64,000 bases of DNA, taken from NCBI GenBank assembly GCA_020635175.1, contig JACKAH010000006.1, forward strand, positions 1 through 64,000, given 5' to 3'. Below, piece after piece: positions 53,407-63,275 of the stretch. Under the pieces are notes generated by a model, which ran no database searches, was not told the DNA's origin, and saw only the letters and a program-made list of their open reading frames with translations. This stretch comes from Deltaproteobacteria bacterium. Lineage in GTDB: Bacteria > Bdellovibrionota_C > UBA2361 > J135. Position 1 is the first letter of the stretch; every line of letters begins with the position of its first letter. Made by a program: the position numbers and the translations under genes.

Positions 53407-54945
53407 ATGAAACTACAACCACTACTTCTTACTCTCGCTTTACTTATGGCTCCCTCCAAAAGTATCGCTGCGGACAAAGTTTTAAAGCTATCGCTCAAAG
53501 AAGCGATCTCAAAGAGCCTTGAAGCTAATCCAGAGATTGAAATCCTAAGGCTCGATCCCGAGCTTGCAACACAAAATGTAAAACAAGCTGAAAGCAGATT
53601 TGATACTTTTCTTTCCGCAGAAGCTTCTGTGGGAAAAGATGTTTCTCCTAGTGGCTCAAGCTTAGCTGGAACTGAAATCACTGATAAAGGGGATCGCTTT
53701 AAAATTGCAGCAAGCAAGGAACTTGAATATGGCACAGACCTTGAGTTAGCTTTTACGAATTCAAAGATAGAAAACAACTCTCTCTTTACTGGACTGAGCC
53801 CAGAATATGCGAGCGATCTAACCTTGACCTTAAAGCAACCGATATTGAAAGGAGCATGGTCAGGTCGTCCTGGAATTTTAGTGGACATTCAAGAAGAGCT
53901 GGAAAAATCTGCTCAATGGAATTTCAAGGCTGAGCTCTCAAACCAAATCAAAGCTGTTATTGAAGCCTACTGGAACCAGAAACTTGCAAAAAAAGACATT
54001 GAAGTTAAACAGAAAAGTTTGGCTTCCGCAGAGAAATTTAGAGACGAAGCTGATGCAGGCGTATCCGCTGGAACTCAGGCACCGACTGCACTCGCCCAAG
54101 CATCCGCGCAATCTGCGCTAAGAAAAGAGGAATTAATTGCTGCTCAAAACAGATTTGAATCTGCTAACAACCAACTCAGAAAGGTTATTGGAGATTACGA
54201 CACACTGAGAGAAACTGTAATCTTAGAACTAGTTGATGCTCCGGAGTTTACATCTGATAAATTCGAAACAAATAGTTCACTCAATACTGCGATTGAGCAA
54301 AGACCTGAACTAAGAGCACAGGATTTGAAAATAAAATCAGATCAGTTAAATCGAAAACTTCAGAGCCAGAACATTCTACCAGAATTAAATCTTGTAGGTT
54401 CAGTCGGAGTTGATGGACTTTCAGGTAACCCTCAGACAAATCCATTTGATTCTGTTGGACCAGTTGGTTTTGCAGGTGGACGCGATGATTCATTGGATTC
54501 TCTTGGGTCAGGAGATTATTACGAATATACAGTTGGCGTAGAGATTAAGCGCTCGTTTGGAAACTCTGCCGCTGAAGCTACAGCTAAACAAGCAGAAATT
54601 GAGCAGCTTAGATCTAGTCTTAAGAGGAAGAGCCTTGAGCAACAAGTAATTGTTGAGGTAAAAAATGCAGTATCAGACCTAGAGACAGCAACACAGCGAA
54701 TCAAAGCTGGCAAAGAAGCTGAAAAGTTTGCTAAAAAGGCCCTTGATACTGGGGAGGAGAGATTTAAAGTCGGACTAAGCACTCCTCGTGAAGTCTTAGA
54801 GCTTCAAGAAGATCTAGCACAAGCAGAATTAGCCCTTGCTACTGCACTATCCGATTACCAGATTGCCTTAGCTGAAATCTATCGAGCCAGGGGTGAGCTA
54901 CTTGAAAGATATGAGATTGCTTTTGTTAACCCTAAAGAGTCGTAA
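53407..54945 (+). CDS. TolC-family outer-membrane efflux protein
   Basis: ATG 53407 is preferred over the TTG at 53344, because MKLQPLLLTLALLMAPSKSIAA is then a clean signal peptide. The mature 490-residue chain has the duplicated OEP organisation: helices with LKEAISKSLEANPEIEIL, TYLKQP-like LTLKQPILKG, ERFKVGLSTPREVLELQEDLAQAELALATALSDYQIALAEI. It forms an outer-membrane channel for an export system. No inner-membrane partner is adjacent (the sulfatase lies upstream), so the pump it serves is unknown. Confidence 0.9.
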   Translation: MKLQPLLLTLALLMAPSKSIAADKVLKLSLKEAISKSLEANPEIEILRLDPELATQNVKQAESRFDTFLSAEASVGKDVSPSGSSLAGTEITDKGDRFKIAASKELEYGTDLELAFTNSKIENNSLFTGLSPEYASDLTLTLKQPILKGAWSGRPGILVDIQEELEKSAQWNFKAELSNQIKAVIEAYWNQKLAKKDIEVKQKSLASAEKFRDEADAGVSAGTQAPTALAQASAQSALRKEELIAAQNRFESANNQLRKVIGDYDTLRETVILELVDAPEFTSDKFETNSSLNTAIEQRPELRAQDLKIKSDQLNRKLQSQNILPELNLVGSVGVDGLSGNPQTNPFDSVGPVGFAGGRDDSLDSLGSGDYYEYTVGVEIKRSFGNSAAEATAKQAEIEQLRSSLKRKSLEQQVIVEVKNAVSDLETATQRIKAGKEAEKFAKKALDTGEERFKVGLSTPREVLELQEDLAQAELALATALSDYQIALAEIYRARGELLERYEIAFVNPKES

Positions 54946-55085
54946 ACTTCTGCAATATTTAAAAGAAAACATATCTAGGAATTTCTCTTAGTTTTAGCTA
55001 GGCAACATTCTCAGCACAAAATCAATAACAGTTATAACAATTTTAGGCTTGATCATCTCAAGCCATCTTGTGTTGGTGAGGTTTT

Positions 55086-55472
55086 ATGTCAAAAGTTACG
55101 TTACTTACGTTTTTTTCCTGTCTACTATTCGCTTCAAATGCATTAGCAGACACAACAAGTGTTACATTTCAAACTTACACAAAAAGTGGGCGAGAATATA
55201 AAGGCGATGACGACGTCAAAGTTAAGAATGCCTCGAGCGCTACAAACCAGGCAATGGGTTCTGCCCTTCAAAAGTACTGCACGGCTCAGGCCAGTGAAGA
55301 GGAAACTTGTACTCCAAAGATTGTCGATGGCGATACAAACATCTCTATCAATAACGGAATCGGATCGATTCAGTGTGAGAAGGATGATTGTTGCGATTGT
55401 GAGGAAAAAGACGCCATCTCACATGTGAACCTTGGAGAGATTGAAGATTTAATTGATTTCATCTTGCAATAA
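55086..55472 (+). CDS. small secreted protein with Cys-cluster, unknown function
   Basis: The 128-residue protein has a signal peptide (ending NALAD). The mature part is acidic and Ser/Thr-rich, with seven cysteines, including a late cluster CEKDDCCDCEEK. Upstream GTGAGG is the likely ribosome-binding site. The function is unknown; the C-terminal cluster might bind metal. It ends before a hairpin terminator shared with the convergent gene. It is not an obvious member of the 14-Cys family at 10808-13307. Confidence 0.75.
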   Translation: MSKVTLLTFFSCLLFASNALADTTSVTFQTYTKSGREYKGDDDVKVKNASSATNQAMGSALQKYCTAQASEEETCTPKIVDGDTNISINNGIGSIQCEKDDCCDCEEKDAISHVNLGEIEDLIDFILQ

Positions 55473-55479
55473 TTACGTT

Positions 55480-55503
55480 TGCTCAGGCATCAAAGCCTGA
55501 GCA
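55480..55503. terminator. bidirectional terminator
   Basis: TGCTCAGGC (55480-55488) and GCCTGAGCA (55495-55503) form a 9-bp stem around ATCAAA, followed by TCTATTTCTT on the plus strand. The reverse direction has AAACG before the stem. It sits between converging genes ending at 55472 and 55505. Confidence 0.75.
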
Positions 55504-55504
55504 T

Positions 55505-56413
55505 CTATTTCTTGTCCCTGAACAAAACTGTTTCGGTCTCAACATAGAGATCTCCGACTTCTTGTATACGCTTAAATTCAGGCGTGCCATATTCGTTGAT
55601 ACGTGGGAATCCCCTAAACCATCTACCAGCAACTTTAATATACAGATGTATACTCTCCTCTTGGTCAACCCTGAACTCAGCTCGTTCGAAATTATCAGGA
55701 TTTAAATCGCCATACTTTCCATATGTATGAGATGTCAAGGCTTCTGCTGCAGGTCTTAACAAAATATTTGATGGATCATTTCCTTCTGCAAACAGCAATT
55801 TTTCCTTAATTTCATCCATTGCGCTCTGTGTAACTATGAATCTCGGCATTAGTTTTGCACGTGAATCACCTAGTCTCTTCATAAAAACCATACTTGTCGG
55901 TTGATCAGTGACAATCAGTCTTTTAAAATCAGCATCGAATAAGAGAAATTGTCCGTTGTCTGTCCTAAGTTCAACCTGAACCGCAACCATTGTCATTGAA
56001 ATTTTGCCATGAGCTTCAACTCCAACATAATCAGAAATTCGATGGAGATTTCTACTTAAGTTCTCTATAGAAAGCCGAAACCCAACATCGAACTCCCAGG
56101 TGTCTAATGCCTTTCCAAGCTCCCGTACAGCCTCGCAAAGTATCTCAGATGCTTGAGCCTGAACATCTTCACTCTTTTCTCTAGTGTGAGCTAAATCGTC
56201 CCATCGCATGTACTCATGCATAAACTTTTCAAACAATTCGAAAGTGGATCTACTATCGCACTCTGGTGTGGGAAACACCTCATCATAGAAACCTCTATCA
56301 ATCAGATAGAACTGCCCTGATTTTTGATCTGGATGATCAACCGGGGTGAATGCTCTATTAAACGCATCAAGATCTTCTTGACCAAGCGGTCTGTCAAAAT
56401 TATCAGGATCCAA
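55505..56413 (-). CDS. unknown 302-residue protein
   Basis: The protein is not recognised. It is cytosolic by composition, acidic and mixed alpha/beta. Features include SIENLSRNLHRISDYVGVEAHG and HTYGKYGDLNPDNFERAEFRVDQEESIHLYI. There are few cysteines and no membrane helix. It is transcribed alone, with a 178-bp upstream gap and a terminator downstream. The short N-terminal motif MDPDNFDRP and the later NPDNFERAE are reminiscent of each other but may be chance. Confidence 0.55.
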   Translation of the reverse strand: MDPDNFDRPLGQEDLDAFNRAFTPVDHPDQKSGQFYLIDRGFYDEVFPTPECDSRSTFELFEKFMHEYMRWDDLAHTREKSEDVQAQASEILCEAVRELGKALDTWEFDVGFRLSIENLSRNLHRISDYVGVEAHGKISMTMVAVQVELRTDNGQFLLFDADFKRLIVTDQPTSMVFMKRLGDSRAKLMPRFIVTQSAMDEIKEKLLFAEGNDPSNILLRPAAEALTSHTYGKYGDLNPDNFERAEFRVDQEESIHLYIKVAGRWFRGFPRINEYGTPEFKRIQEVGDLYVETETVLFRDKK

Positions 56414-56591
56414 AGATACTCCTACTTAACTCCTATTCTCGTAGAGCAGTTATGAGGAATTAAGTCTAAAGTGATTCTTAACAAAGGACCGGCAATCATA
56501 TGAATATATTACACTTATAGGCAATATTTAATGTTGTTAACTGCTATTCTGTACTATATTGTGATTTTTAGCGGTTATATTTGGAGACTAT

Positions 56592-56804
56592 ATGATTAAC
56601 AAAATTCTTACCTTAATATCAATTTCACTTCTTTTTACTGCCTGTTCTACGCAGTGCCCATATGCAAAGAGCCATGCAGGCACCTGCCCACATGCAAAGA
56701 ATCACCAAAGTTGTGGTTGTGACAAGAAGAGCTGTGGCGAAAAAAGCTGCGCTAGCTGTAGCAAAAGCAGCGCTACCAAAAAAAGTTGCGACAAGTCAAA
56801 GTAA
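56592..56804 (+). CDS. small Cys/Lys-rich lipoprotein, possible metal binder
   Basis: The 70-residue precursor has a lipobox (LFTACS, Cys18), then a mature chain rich in Cys, Ser, Lys and His: about eleven cysteines in patterns such as CGCDKKSCGEKSCASC. Two repeats of the form C-P-(Y/H)-A-K-(S/N)-H occur (CPYAKSH, CPHAKNH). The lipid anchor and the metal-binding look suggest surface metal capture. It stops 6 bases before the convergent binding-protein gene. Confidence 0.75.
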   Translation: MINKILTLISISLLFTACSTQCPYAKSHAGTCPHAKNHQSCGCDKKSCGEKSCASCSKSSATKKSCDKSK

Positions 56805-56810
56805 GAATTT

Positions 56811-57917
56811 CTAACTTACTGGTATCTGCGCTCCATCTTTTATCTGATAAAAGAGTGGGGCCTTAGATACTCCTCCAAGTTCATCAAATTGAATCTTACC
56901 TGAGGCTCCATCTAGGTGAGTCTTAAGTAAGGTTGATTTAACAATCTCTGGATCATCAGTTTCTGCTTGTGTAATTGCTTTTGCATACATCATAACTACA
57001 TCATATGCAGTATCAGACCCTATACGAGGAGTATGACCAAAGCGCTTTGTAAATTTTTGCACGAAATCTTGAGAGCTATCCTGATATCTCACAATCACTG
57101 CTCCCTCAAGTGCTCCATTTGATGCTTCAAGTCTTGTATCATCAATTAAGATACAAAGCTGGAGCTTTTTAAAACCAAGCTGAGCAACTTCACGAGCTGC
57201 CAGTCCCATCTGAGTAAAATTTGAATAAAAAATAGCGTCTGGAGATGTTTTAACTATTCTAGTTGCAATTGATTTTAAATCATTAACAGATTCCAAAGGC
57301 TCAAGTTTGATAGTAATCTCACCACCTAGATTCTTAAATTCTTTCTCAAAAACATCGCCCTGCGTCCTTTCCCAGTCTTGCTGACTACTGAAGATAGCCA
57401 CCTTCCTTACCCCTTTCTCAATGGCATACTTGGCGATAGCGCGGGTAGCAATTTCATCATGCGGCCAGAGATTGAAAATATTTGATGATGTTTCATTAAA
57501 ATCAGCAACACCTAATGAGGGAGACGTCATTATGATATTCTTACTACTAGCAACAAGCGGAGCCACAGCAAGCCCTGCAGGGGTCCAAGAGGGTCCAACG
57601 ATATATCTAATATCTTTATTAAATGACAACTTCTTGAATGCTGAAACTGCCCTACTAGATCCTAGGCCTTCATCAGTATCTTCCAAGGAGAGTTTTACAT
57701 GCTTGCCAAGCAACCCACCTGCTGAATTAATCTCTTCAATTGCTAACTGGATACCTTCTTTTGCATTTTCACCATGCTCAGCACACGGCCCAGATAGACA
57801 TAGCATCGCGCCGAGAATAAACTCACTGTCTTTGTTGTCATTGAAATTAGATAACCCAAAAAAAACCGCACTAAGCAAAATAGCTGGCGCTAACAAGTAA
57901 AATAATACAATACGCAT
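56811..57917 (-). CDS. periplasmic binding protein, branched-chain amino acid / amide type
   Basis: The protein (368 residues) has a signal peptide and a type-I periplasmic-binding fold: EFILGAMLCLSGPCAEHGENAKEGIQLAIEEINSAGGLLGKHVKL, then NIRYIVGPSW-like DIRYIVGPSWTPAGLAVAPLVASSKNIIMTSPSLGVADFNETSSN. This is the Leu/Ile/Val-binding family start. The expected permease and ATPase genes are not nearby, so it may be an orphan receptor or a signalling protein. The 252-bp upstream gap and the divergent TrmB-type gene suggest shared control. Confidence 0.85.
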   Translation of the reverse strand: MRIVLFYLLAPAILLSAVFFGLSNFNDNKDSEFILGAMLCLSGPCAEHGENAKEGIQLAIEEINSAGGLLGKHVKLSLEDTDEGLGSSRAVSAFKKLSFNKDIRYIVGPSWTPAGLAVAPLVASSKNIIMTSPSLGVADFNETSSNIFNLWPHDEIATRAIAKYAIEKGVRKVAIFSSQQDWERTQGDVFEKEFKNLGGEITIKLEPLESVNDLKSIATRIVKTSPDAIFYSNFTQMGLAAREVAQLGFKKLQLCILIDDTRLEASNGALEGAVIVRYQDSSQDFVQKFTKRFGHTPRIGSDTAYDVVMMYAKAITQAETDDPEIVKSTLLKTHLDGASGKIQFDELGGVSKAPLFYQIKDGAQIPVS

Positions 57918-58169
57918 ACGGCTCTCCTATCGAACTAAAATCGATTAAGGAGAACAGCATTTATATCGAAGCGATGAGTACTCAGAGTTTTGCTTCTTTT
58001 GCTGTTCCCATAAAATGGGAAGAGCTCTTCCTAACTCGAGAATTGTTATAATGATTACAAGCGATAACGTCTATTAAGCTACGCCATAATGTTATTTTGC
58101 ATAACATAAAGTATTGATATAACTCTCTATATCAATGACGACATAAGTTCGACAACATTGTAATATTTT

Positions 58170-58970
58170 ATGAGCATAGAAAACTATCTGAGACTGCTGG
58201 GATTTAGCGTAAACGAAATGAAGGTGTATCTCGCTTTAGCCGACCTAGGAAAAGCTACCGCGTCACTTCTAAGTAAACGCTTGAGTGTTCCACGAACAAC
58301 CGTCTATTCAGTACTCGAAAATCTCATTGCTAAGGGTGTCATATCCATAGAACACAAAGGAAACACCACTTTTTACAAGGCTAATACCCCAAACTCATTA
58401 CTTGGTATTGTTCAGAAAGAAAAAGAGCAGGTAAAAGCAAAAGAAGCTACGGCGAACGAGCTAGTAAAACTAATTACGCCATTTTTTAAGAGTAAAAATT
58501 TTAGCATTCCACGCCTGCAACTGTTTGAGGGCAAGCAAAATGTTAATAACATGCTATTTGAACATACTGACGTATGGAGAAATGAGATCTACGCGTTAGA
58601 TTATATTTGGTGGGGCTACCAAGACCACACATTTGTCGAACACTACATCGAATGGTTAGAGATGGTCTGGGAGAGCGCGGATGAAAAAGAGCGCGTAAAG
58701 ATATTCTCAAACCAAGCTCCTATTGAGCAAACAGCCCAAAGCATGTTTCCAGAACGAAGAGAGGTCAGATTTTTACCTGAAGCATATCACTTCAACAGTT
58801 CTATTTGGGTGCTTGGGAGCCATATCGTCTTACTAATGACTAGTCAAAAACCTCACTATGCGTATCAATTTAAAGATCCGGTGTTTGCTGGAAACCTGAG
58901 AACTCTGTTTAAACTTCTATGGACAATAGATATAGAGCAATTATCAGTTGTCGATGAATCGTCGACTTAA
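58170..58970 (+). CDS. TrmB-family transcriptional regulator
   Basis: The 266-residue protein has an N-terminal winged helix (LGFSVNEMKVYLALADLGKATASLLSKRLSVPRTTVYSVLENLIAKGVISIEHKGNTTFYKA) with the TrmB pattern, then a linker coiled coil and a C-terminal sensor domain (about 130-260). TrmB proteins usually sense sugars or related ligands. It diverges from the periplasmic binding protein gene. The ligand is unknown; the DMT transporter downstream could be a target but that is a guess. Confidence 0.88.
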   Translation: MSIENYLRLLGFSVNEMKVYLALADLGKATASLLSKRLSVPRTTVYSVLENLIAKGVISIEHKGNTTFYKANTPNSLLGIVQKEKEQVKAKEATANELVKLITPFFKSKNFSIPRLQLFEGKQNVNNMLFEHTDVWRNEIYALDYIWWGYQDHTFVEHYIEWLEMVWESADEKERVKIFSNQAPIEQTAQSMFPERREVRFLPEAYHFNSSIWVLGSHIVLLMTSQKPHYAYQFKDPVFAGNLRTLFKLLWTIDIEQLSVVDESST

Positions 58971-59195
58971 ATTTAATCAACTGAATCAAACAACTACACA
59001 TCTATAAGCAAACTTGCACTTTATCATCACAGTTTTATCCTGATAACACTCTGCAAGACTAAACTTAAATGAGTAGAAGCAACATCTCTCGCTTTCATCT
59101 ACAAATGTGAGCGAGAGCTCGATTCATCAAGCATACTCTTGGAGCTGATGCACCAAGAAGCTTAACAAGGTTCTTGAGCTAGAAAGGATGTTCCC

Positions 59196-60053
59196 TTGAC
59201 CAAACTCCGACAAGCGTACCTAATGCTGGTACTTGCCGGCCTGGCATGGGGAGCTACCCCACTACTAACGGCAATAGCTAGACTCGATCTTTTGCAGCTG
59301 GCTTTTCAGAGATCCCTCTTTAGCCTTCTCTTCCTCAGCCTAGCGCTGCTTGGCCGGTCGAAGAAGATCCTTCGGATCATTAAAGAGGACTGGAAAGAGC
59401 AACTTGCTCCTGGCGTTTACTGCGCTGTTAGTGCAATCACATTCGTCATGGCCTGTGCGAAAACCAGTCCAGCTCATGTTTACCTGCTCTACTACATGTT
59501 TCCGGTCTACACTCTTCTGATTGACTGCTTTTCGAAGCGCAAGCTCCCTGAAGCCTTTCAGCTAGGTCTGATCGCTGCGTCTATCTTGGGCTTGACCCTA
59601 ATGATAGGCTCTGAAAGTTCAGAAAGGAATATGCTCTTTGGAGATCTTCTGGCCTTTGCTTCTGGTTTAACCTACGCTGGATACATTAACTACGGTCAAA
59701 GGTTGAAGTCAGATGAGCATTCGCTTGGAGCAATCCTAATCGGTCTGGTCATAGTGCTGGTGCCGCTGGGATATCTTGTCATACGATCGAATCATAGTCT
59801 CGTGTCAGAGACATGGACTCAATTCGGCGCCATGGCAATAATGGGACTGCTACTATCACTAGCTCTATTCGGATGGGGAAATGCCGTACGACATGTGCCT
59901 GGACACATTGCTGCCCCAGTCGTAATGATAGAAGCACCGATCGGAACACTGCTCATGTGGGCCATCATGGATCAACCGATAACGGTCGTCTCTTTGATAG
60001 GGGGAGTCATAGTTCTCACCTCAGCGACACTGTTGATCCTCAAGGTCCGCTAA
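59196..60053 (+). CDS. EamA/DMT-superfamily transporter
   Basis: This 285-residue protein has ten predicted helices in two EamA repeats (MLVLAGLAWGATPLLTAIARLDLLQLAFQRSLFSLLFLSLALLG; LLAFASGLTYAGYINYGQRL). The TTG start at 59196 has AAAGGA 7 nt upstream, while the ATG at 59188 is closed by an early stop. It probably moves a metabolite or amino acid outward. Codon choice and GC content are clearly higher than in neighbours, suggesting acquisition. Confidence 0.85.
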   Translation: MTKLRQAYLMLVLAGLAWGATPLLTAIARLDLLQLAFQRSLFSLLFLSLALLGRSKKILRIIKEDWKEQLAPGVYCAVSAITFVMACAKTSPAHVYLLYYMFPVYTLLIDCFSKRKLPEAFQLGLIAASILGLTLMIGSESSERNMLFGDLLAFASGLTYAGYINYGQRLKSDEHSLGAILIGLVIVLVPLGYLVIRSNHSLVSETWTQFGAMAIMGLLLSLALFGWGNAVRHVPGHIAAPVVMIEAPIGTLLMWAIMDQPITVVSLIGGVIVLTSATLLILKVR

Positions 60054-60163
60054 GTGACGCTGAACTCGGTTTTGTGATAGGGGATAACACTGAATCGAGC
60101 TCAGCGCTCACGCGCTCAAAGTCCTCAATTGTGGTAAATCTATAGATTACTATAATAGAGTGC

Positions 60164-61156
60164 ATGACAAACGGATGGACTGGTGGACAGTATAGCGCTT
60201 ACCGCATAATCTTTGGATTATATCTCTTCGTACTTTTTTCATGCATCTCATGTCATTACGGTTCAAACCCTGACTTGCCAGTAAGCGCAGTTGGAATAAT
60301 ACTAGCTCTTGGTTTTATTTTAGGATTTCTCGATAAAGTATGTGCGCTCGGTGCTATCTGCCTGCTTGGCTATATGGCGTATCAAACAGATAGTATTCTT
60401 GATTTAGGCACGCTATTAACCCAATCATTGTTGCTTTTTCATATCGGCTCGCCACCAGCACCAATTGGCTCACTTGCTCATAAGTTTTTAGGAGATCCAA
60501 ATCTAGATTGGCAGTTAAGTAACAGATCTCAAAACGTTATTCGTGCTATAAGCTTACTTTTGTTCTTAAATATTGGATTATCCCAAATCCTACTAAGCTT
60601 AAGACCATGGTACGCATACATAATGGCCGTCTACCCTCTTTTATTTCTAATAAAAAAATTCAGATCTATTACGTGGTTACTTCTATTGTTCGTACTTCTA
60701 AGCTTAGGAGCAACAAAAGAGGTAGATTTTGTAGTCCCACTTATATTTTTTCACCTACTTTGCTTTTCCCCTAATTGGCTTAAAGCAAAAAAGCAGGGTG
60801 ACAATATAATTTTATACGATGGGCACTGTGGCTTTTGTCATAAATGGGTCATTTTTGTATTAGCAGAAGATAGAACAACTCCATTCTTCCGCTTTAAACC
60901 AAATGATACCGAGTCAAAAAGTATTGTACTTCAGAGATCGAAGAATGAATTATTGATTAGATCTGAAGCCGTAGTAGAGATACTAAAAGGCCTTGGTGGA
61001 TTATGGTATATCCTTGGGGTATTGATTTGGCTTATCCCATACCCAGCTAGAGACTTAGGCTACAGGTTCATTGCTTCAATCAGACACAAACTCTCATCGA
61101 CTCCCGAGGATGTTTGCCCAGTGGTTCCTGAAAACTTGAGACAGAGATTTTTGTAA
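60164..61156 (+). CDS. HTTM-like membrane domain fused to a DCC (DUF393) thiol protein
   Basis: The 330-residue protein begins with several hydrophobic segments (YRIIFGLYLFVLFSCISC, VGIILALGFILGFLDKVCALGAICLLGYM) resembling the HTTM/vitamin-K-carboxylase-like group. It ends with a DCC-type domain: ILYDGHCGFCHKWVIFVL, then EAVVEILKGLGGLWYILGVL. The CGFC (Cys-x2-Cys) motif places this domain in the thioredoxin-related DCC family. It thus couples a membrane part with a thiol/disulfide activity. The length and order suggest a real fusion rather than two genes. Confidence 0.85.
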   Translation: MTNGWTGGQYSAYRIIFGLYLFVLFSCISCHYGSNPDLPVSAVGIILALGFILGFLDKVCALGAICLLGYMAYQTDSILDLGTLLTQSLLLFHIGSPPAPIGSLAHKFLGDPNLDWQLSNRSQNVIRAISLLLFLNIGLSQILLSLRPWYAYIMAVYPLLFLIKKFRSITWLLLLFVLLSLGATKEVDFVVPLIFFHLLCFSPNWLKAKKQGDNIILYDGHCGFCHKWVIFVLAEDRTTPFFRFKPNDTESKSIVLQRSKNELLIRSEAVVEILKGLGGLWYILGVLIWLIPYPARDLGYRFIASIRHKLSSTPEDVCPVVPENLRQRFL

Positions 61157-61217
61157 TCTTTAAATTAGAGATCTATTTATACCAGAATTATCACTGGACA
61201 ATTATTTCAACTTCAAA

Positions 61218-63233
61218 TCAATATTGAAGAAGCTTAAGGATCTTTTGATCAAGTCTTGAAGAAGCTAAGAATTGGTCTTCCAATGCAGCAGCAAAAGGCA
61301 CAGGTGTATCTAGACTTGCACAGCGTATGACAGGCGCATCGAGTGACTCAAAGCAATTTTCAGAGATAAACGCTGCTATCTCACCTCCAATACCACCAAA
61401 GAATGTATCTTCATGTAAAACCAGTACGCGTCCTGTTTTCTCAACTGCAGAAATAATTGCCTCATAATCAAGTGGCAACAATGTGCGTAAATCTAAAATA
61501 TGAATAGATATCTCTGGGTGCAACTGCTGGTACTCTAGCGCCCAATGAACACCTAATCCGTAGCTAATGATTGTACAATCTTCACCATCTCTGACCAAAT
61601 TAGCCTTTCCGATCTCTACCGTATAACAATCGTCGTAAACTTCTTCTGAGGTACTTCTATAGAGTTTCTTATGTTCAAAGAAGAGTACAGGATTTGGATC
61701 ATCAATTGAAGAGACTAGCAATCCTTTCGCGTCAGCAGGAAAAGCAGGGTATACGACCTTTAAACCTGCTACATGTGTAAACCACGCTTCGTCAGATTGA
61801 GAATGAAATGGACCAGCTCTAACCCCTGCGCCAGTTGGCATCCTCACTACAACATCAACGTTTTGACCCCAGCGGTAGTGCGATTTTGCAAGATTATTAA
61901 CTATTTGATTAAATCCACATGAAACAAAATCTGCAAACTGCATCTCTATTACAGACTTATATCCATTTATTGACAGACCCAAACCAGCGCCTAATATCCC
62001 TTCTTCACAAATAGGCGTATTTCTAATTCTATCTTCACCAAACTGTTCAATAAACCCTTCTGTTATCTTAAAAACACCACCATATTTGGCGATATCCTGC
62101 CCCATAACTATAAGATTATCATGTCTCTCAAGCGACTGTTTCAATCCATCAGATATCGCATTTACAAACCTTTTTTCAGTTGCATTTTGGCTTGCCGGAT
62201 CAATACTTCTATAAGTATAGGCAGCGTACACATCTCCTATCTCATTCTCCTCGGTAACAGTTAAATCTGGATAATTAATCGCAAGTTCAAGAGCAGCTTC
62301 AATCTCATCAATAAATTTCTCCTTTAGACCAACCACATCTTCTTCAGAAATAACTTTTTGCTCTAAAAGAAATTTTTCGTAGTTCAAAACAGGGTCACGC
62401 TGACCCCAAACTTCAAATAATTTCTCTGGGACATACTTAGTACCAGAGGCCTCCTCATGACCACGCATGCGAAATGTCATACACTCTACCAAGACTGGTC
62501 GAGGCTTATTTCTAATCTGAGAAGCTAATTCAGAGATAGTATGGTAAACTTCTAATATATTATTACCATCAATTTGAAGTCCCTCAATTCCATAACCCGC
62601 AGCACGCTCAAAAAGTCCATCACATTTATACTGTTCATAAATTGGGGTTGATAACCCATAATAGTTGTTCTCAATCAGGAAAATCACAGGCAAGTTCCAA
62701 ACAGAAGCGACATTTAACGCTTCATGAAACTCTCCTTCGCTTGTTGCGCCTTCTCCAGTGAACGCAAGTGTTACATGCTTCCGGTTCGATAGCTTATCAG
62801 CAAGCGCTATGCCGTTAGCAACACTTAACTGTGCAGCTAAATGAGAAATCATACCGACAATTTTAAAATCCTGTGTACCAAAGTGAAATGAACGGTCTCT
62901 GCCCTTAGTAAAGCCTTCACTCTTCCCCATGAACTGAGCAAGCAATCTATCAAGTGGCACATCTCTAGTAGTGAATACTCCTAAATTTCGATGCATCGGC
63001 AAAATGTATTCAGCTGAGGATAAAGCTGCTGTGGCACCCACAGCGATCGCTTCTTGCCCAATACCAGAAAACCATTTTGTCAGTACACCTTTTCTCAGCT
63101 GCAAAAGCATGTGTTCTTCAAACAAACGTGGAAGCAGTATTTTATGATACAAAGATACTAGAAGATCAGTATCAAGTTGATCTTTTGAATTTGAATATGT
63201 TGAAAAGACAAGACTCATAATACAGAGAAACAT
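61218..63233 (-). CDS. fused E1 alpha/beta subunits of a 2-oxo acid dehydrogenase
   Basis: The 671-residue protein carries E1 alpha first: FSGIGQEAIAVGATAAL, the TPP site GEGATSEGEFHEALNVASVWNLPVIFLIENN and RMRGHEEASGTKYVP. E1 beta follows from about 345: VMGQDIAKYGGVFKITEGF, NTPICEEGILGAGLGLSINGYKSVIEMQFADF. The fusion is common in Bacteroidetes-type branched-chain or pyruvate-type complexes. The E2 and E3 subunits are not in the window. It decarboxylates a 2-oxo acid; substrate specificity is not clear. Met1 (or Met6) starts are both possible. Confidence 0.92.
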   Translation of the reverse strand: MFLCIMSLVFSTYSNSKDQLDTDLLVSLYHKILLPRLFEEHMLLQLRKGVLTKWFSGIGQEAIAVGATAALSSAEYILPMHRNLGVFTTRDVPLDRLLAQFMGKSEGFTKGRDRSFHFGTQDFKIVGMISHLAAQLSVANGIALADKLSNRKHVTLAFTGEGATSEGEFHEALNVASVWNLPVIFLIENNYYGLSTPIYEQYKCDGLFERAAGYGIEGLQIDGNNILEVYHTISELASQIRNKPRPVLVECMTFRMRGHEEASGTKYVPEKLFEVWGQRDPVLNYEKFLLEQKVISEEDVVGLKEKFIDEIEAALELAINYPDLTVTEENEIGDVYAAYTYRSIDPASQNATEKRFVNAISDGLKQSLERHDNLIVMGQDIAKYGGVFKITEGFIEQFGEDRIRNTPICEEGILGAGLGLSINGYKSVIEMQFADFVSCGFNQIVNNLAKSHYRWGQNVDVVVRMPTGAGVRAGPFHSQSDEAWFTHVAGLKVVYPAFPADAKGLLVSSIDDPNPVLFFEHKKLYRSTSEEVYDDCYTVEIGKANLVRDGEDCTIISYGLGVHWALEYQQLHPEISIHILDLRTLLPLDYEAIISAVEKTGRVLVLHEDTFFGGIGGEIAAFISENCFESLDAPVIRCASLDTPVPFAAALEDQFLASSRLDQKILKLLQY

Positions 63234-63275
63234 TTTATGCTTGATAAAGCATCGACGCCATACGTTATTTAGTGA

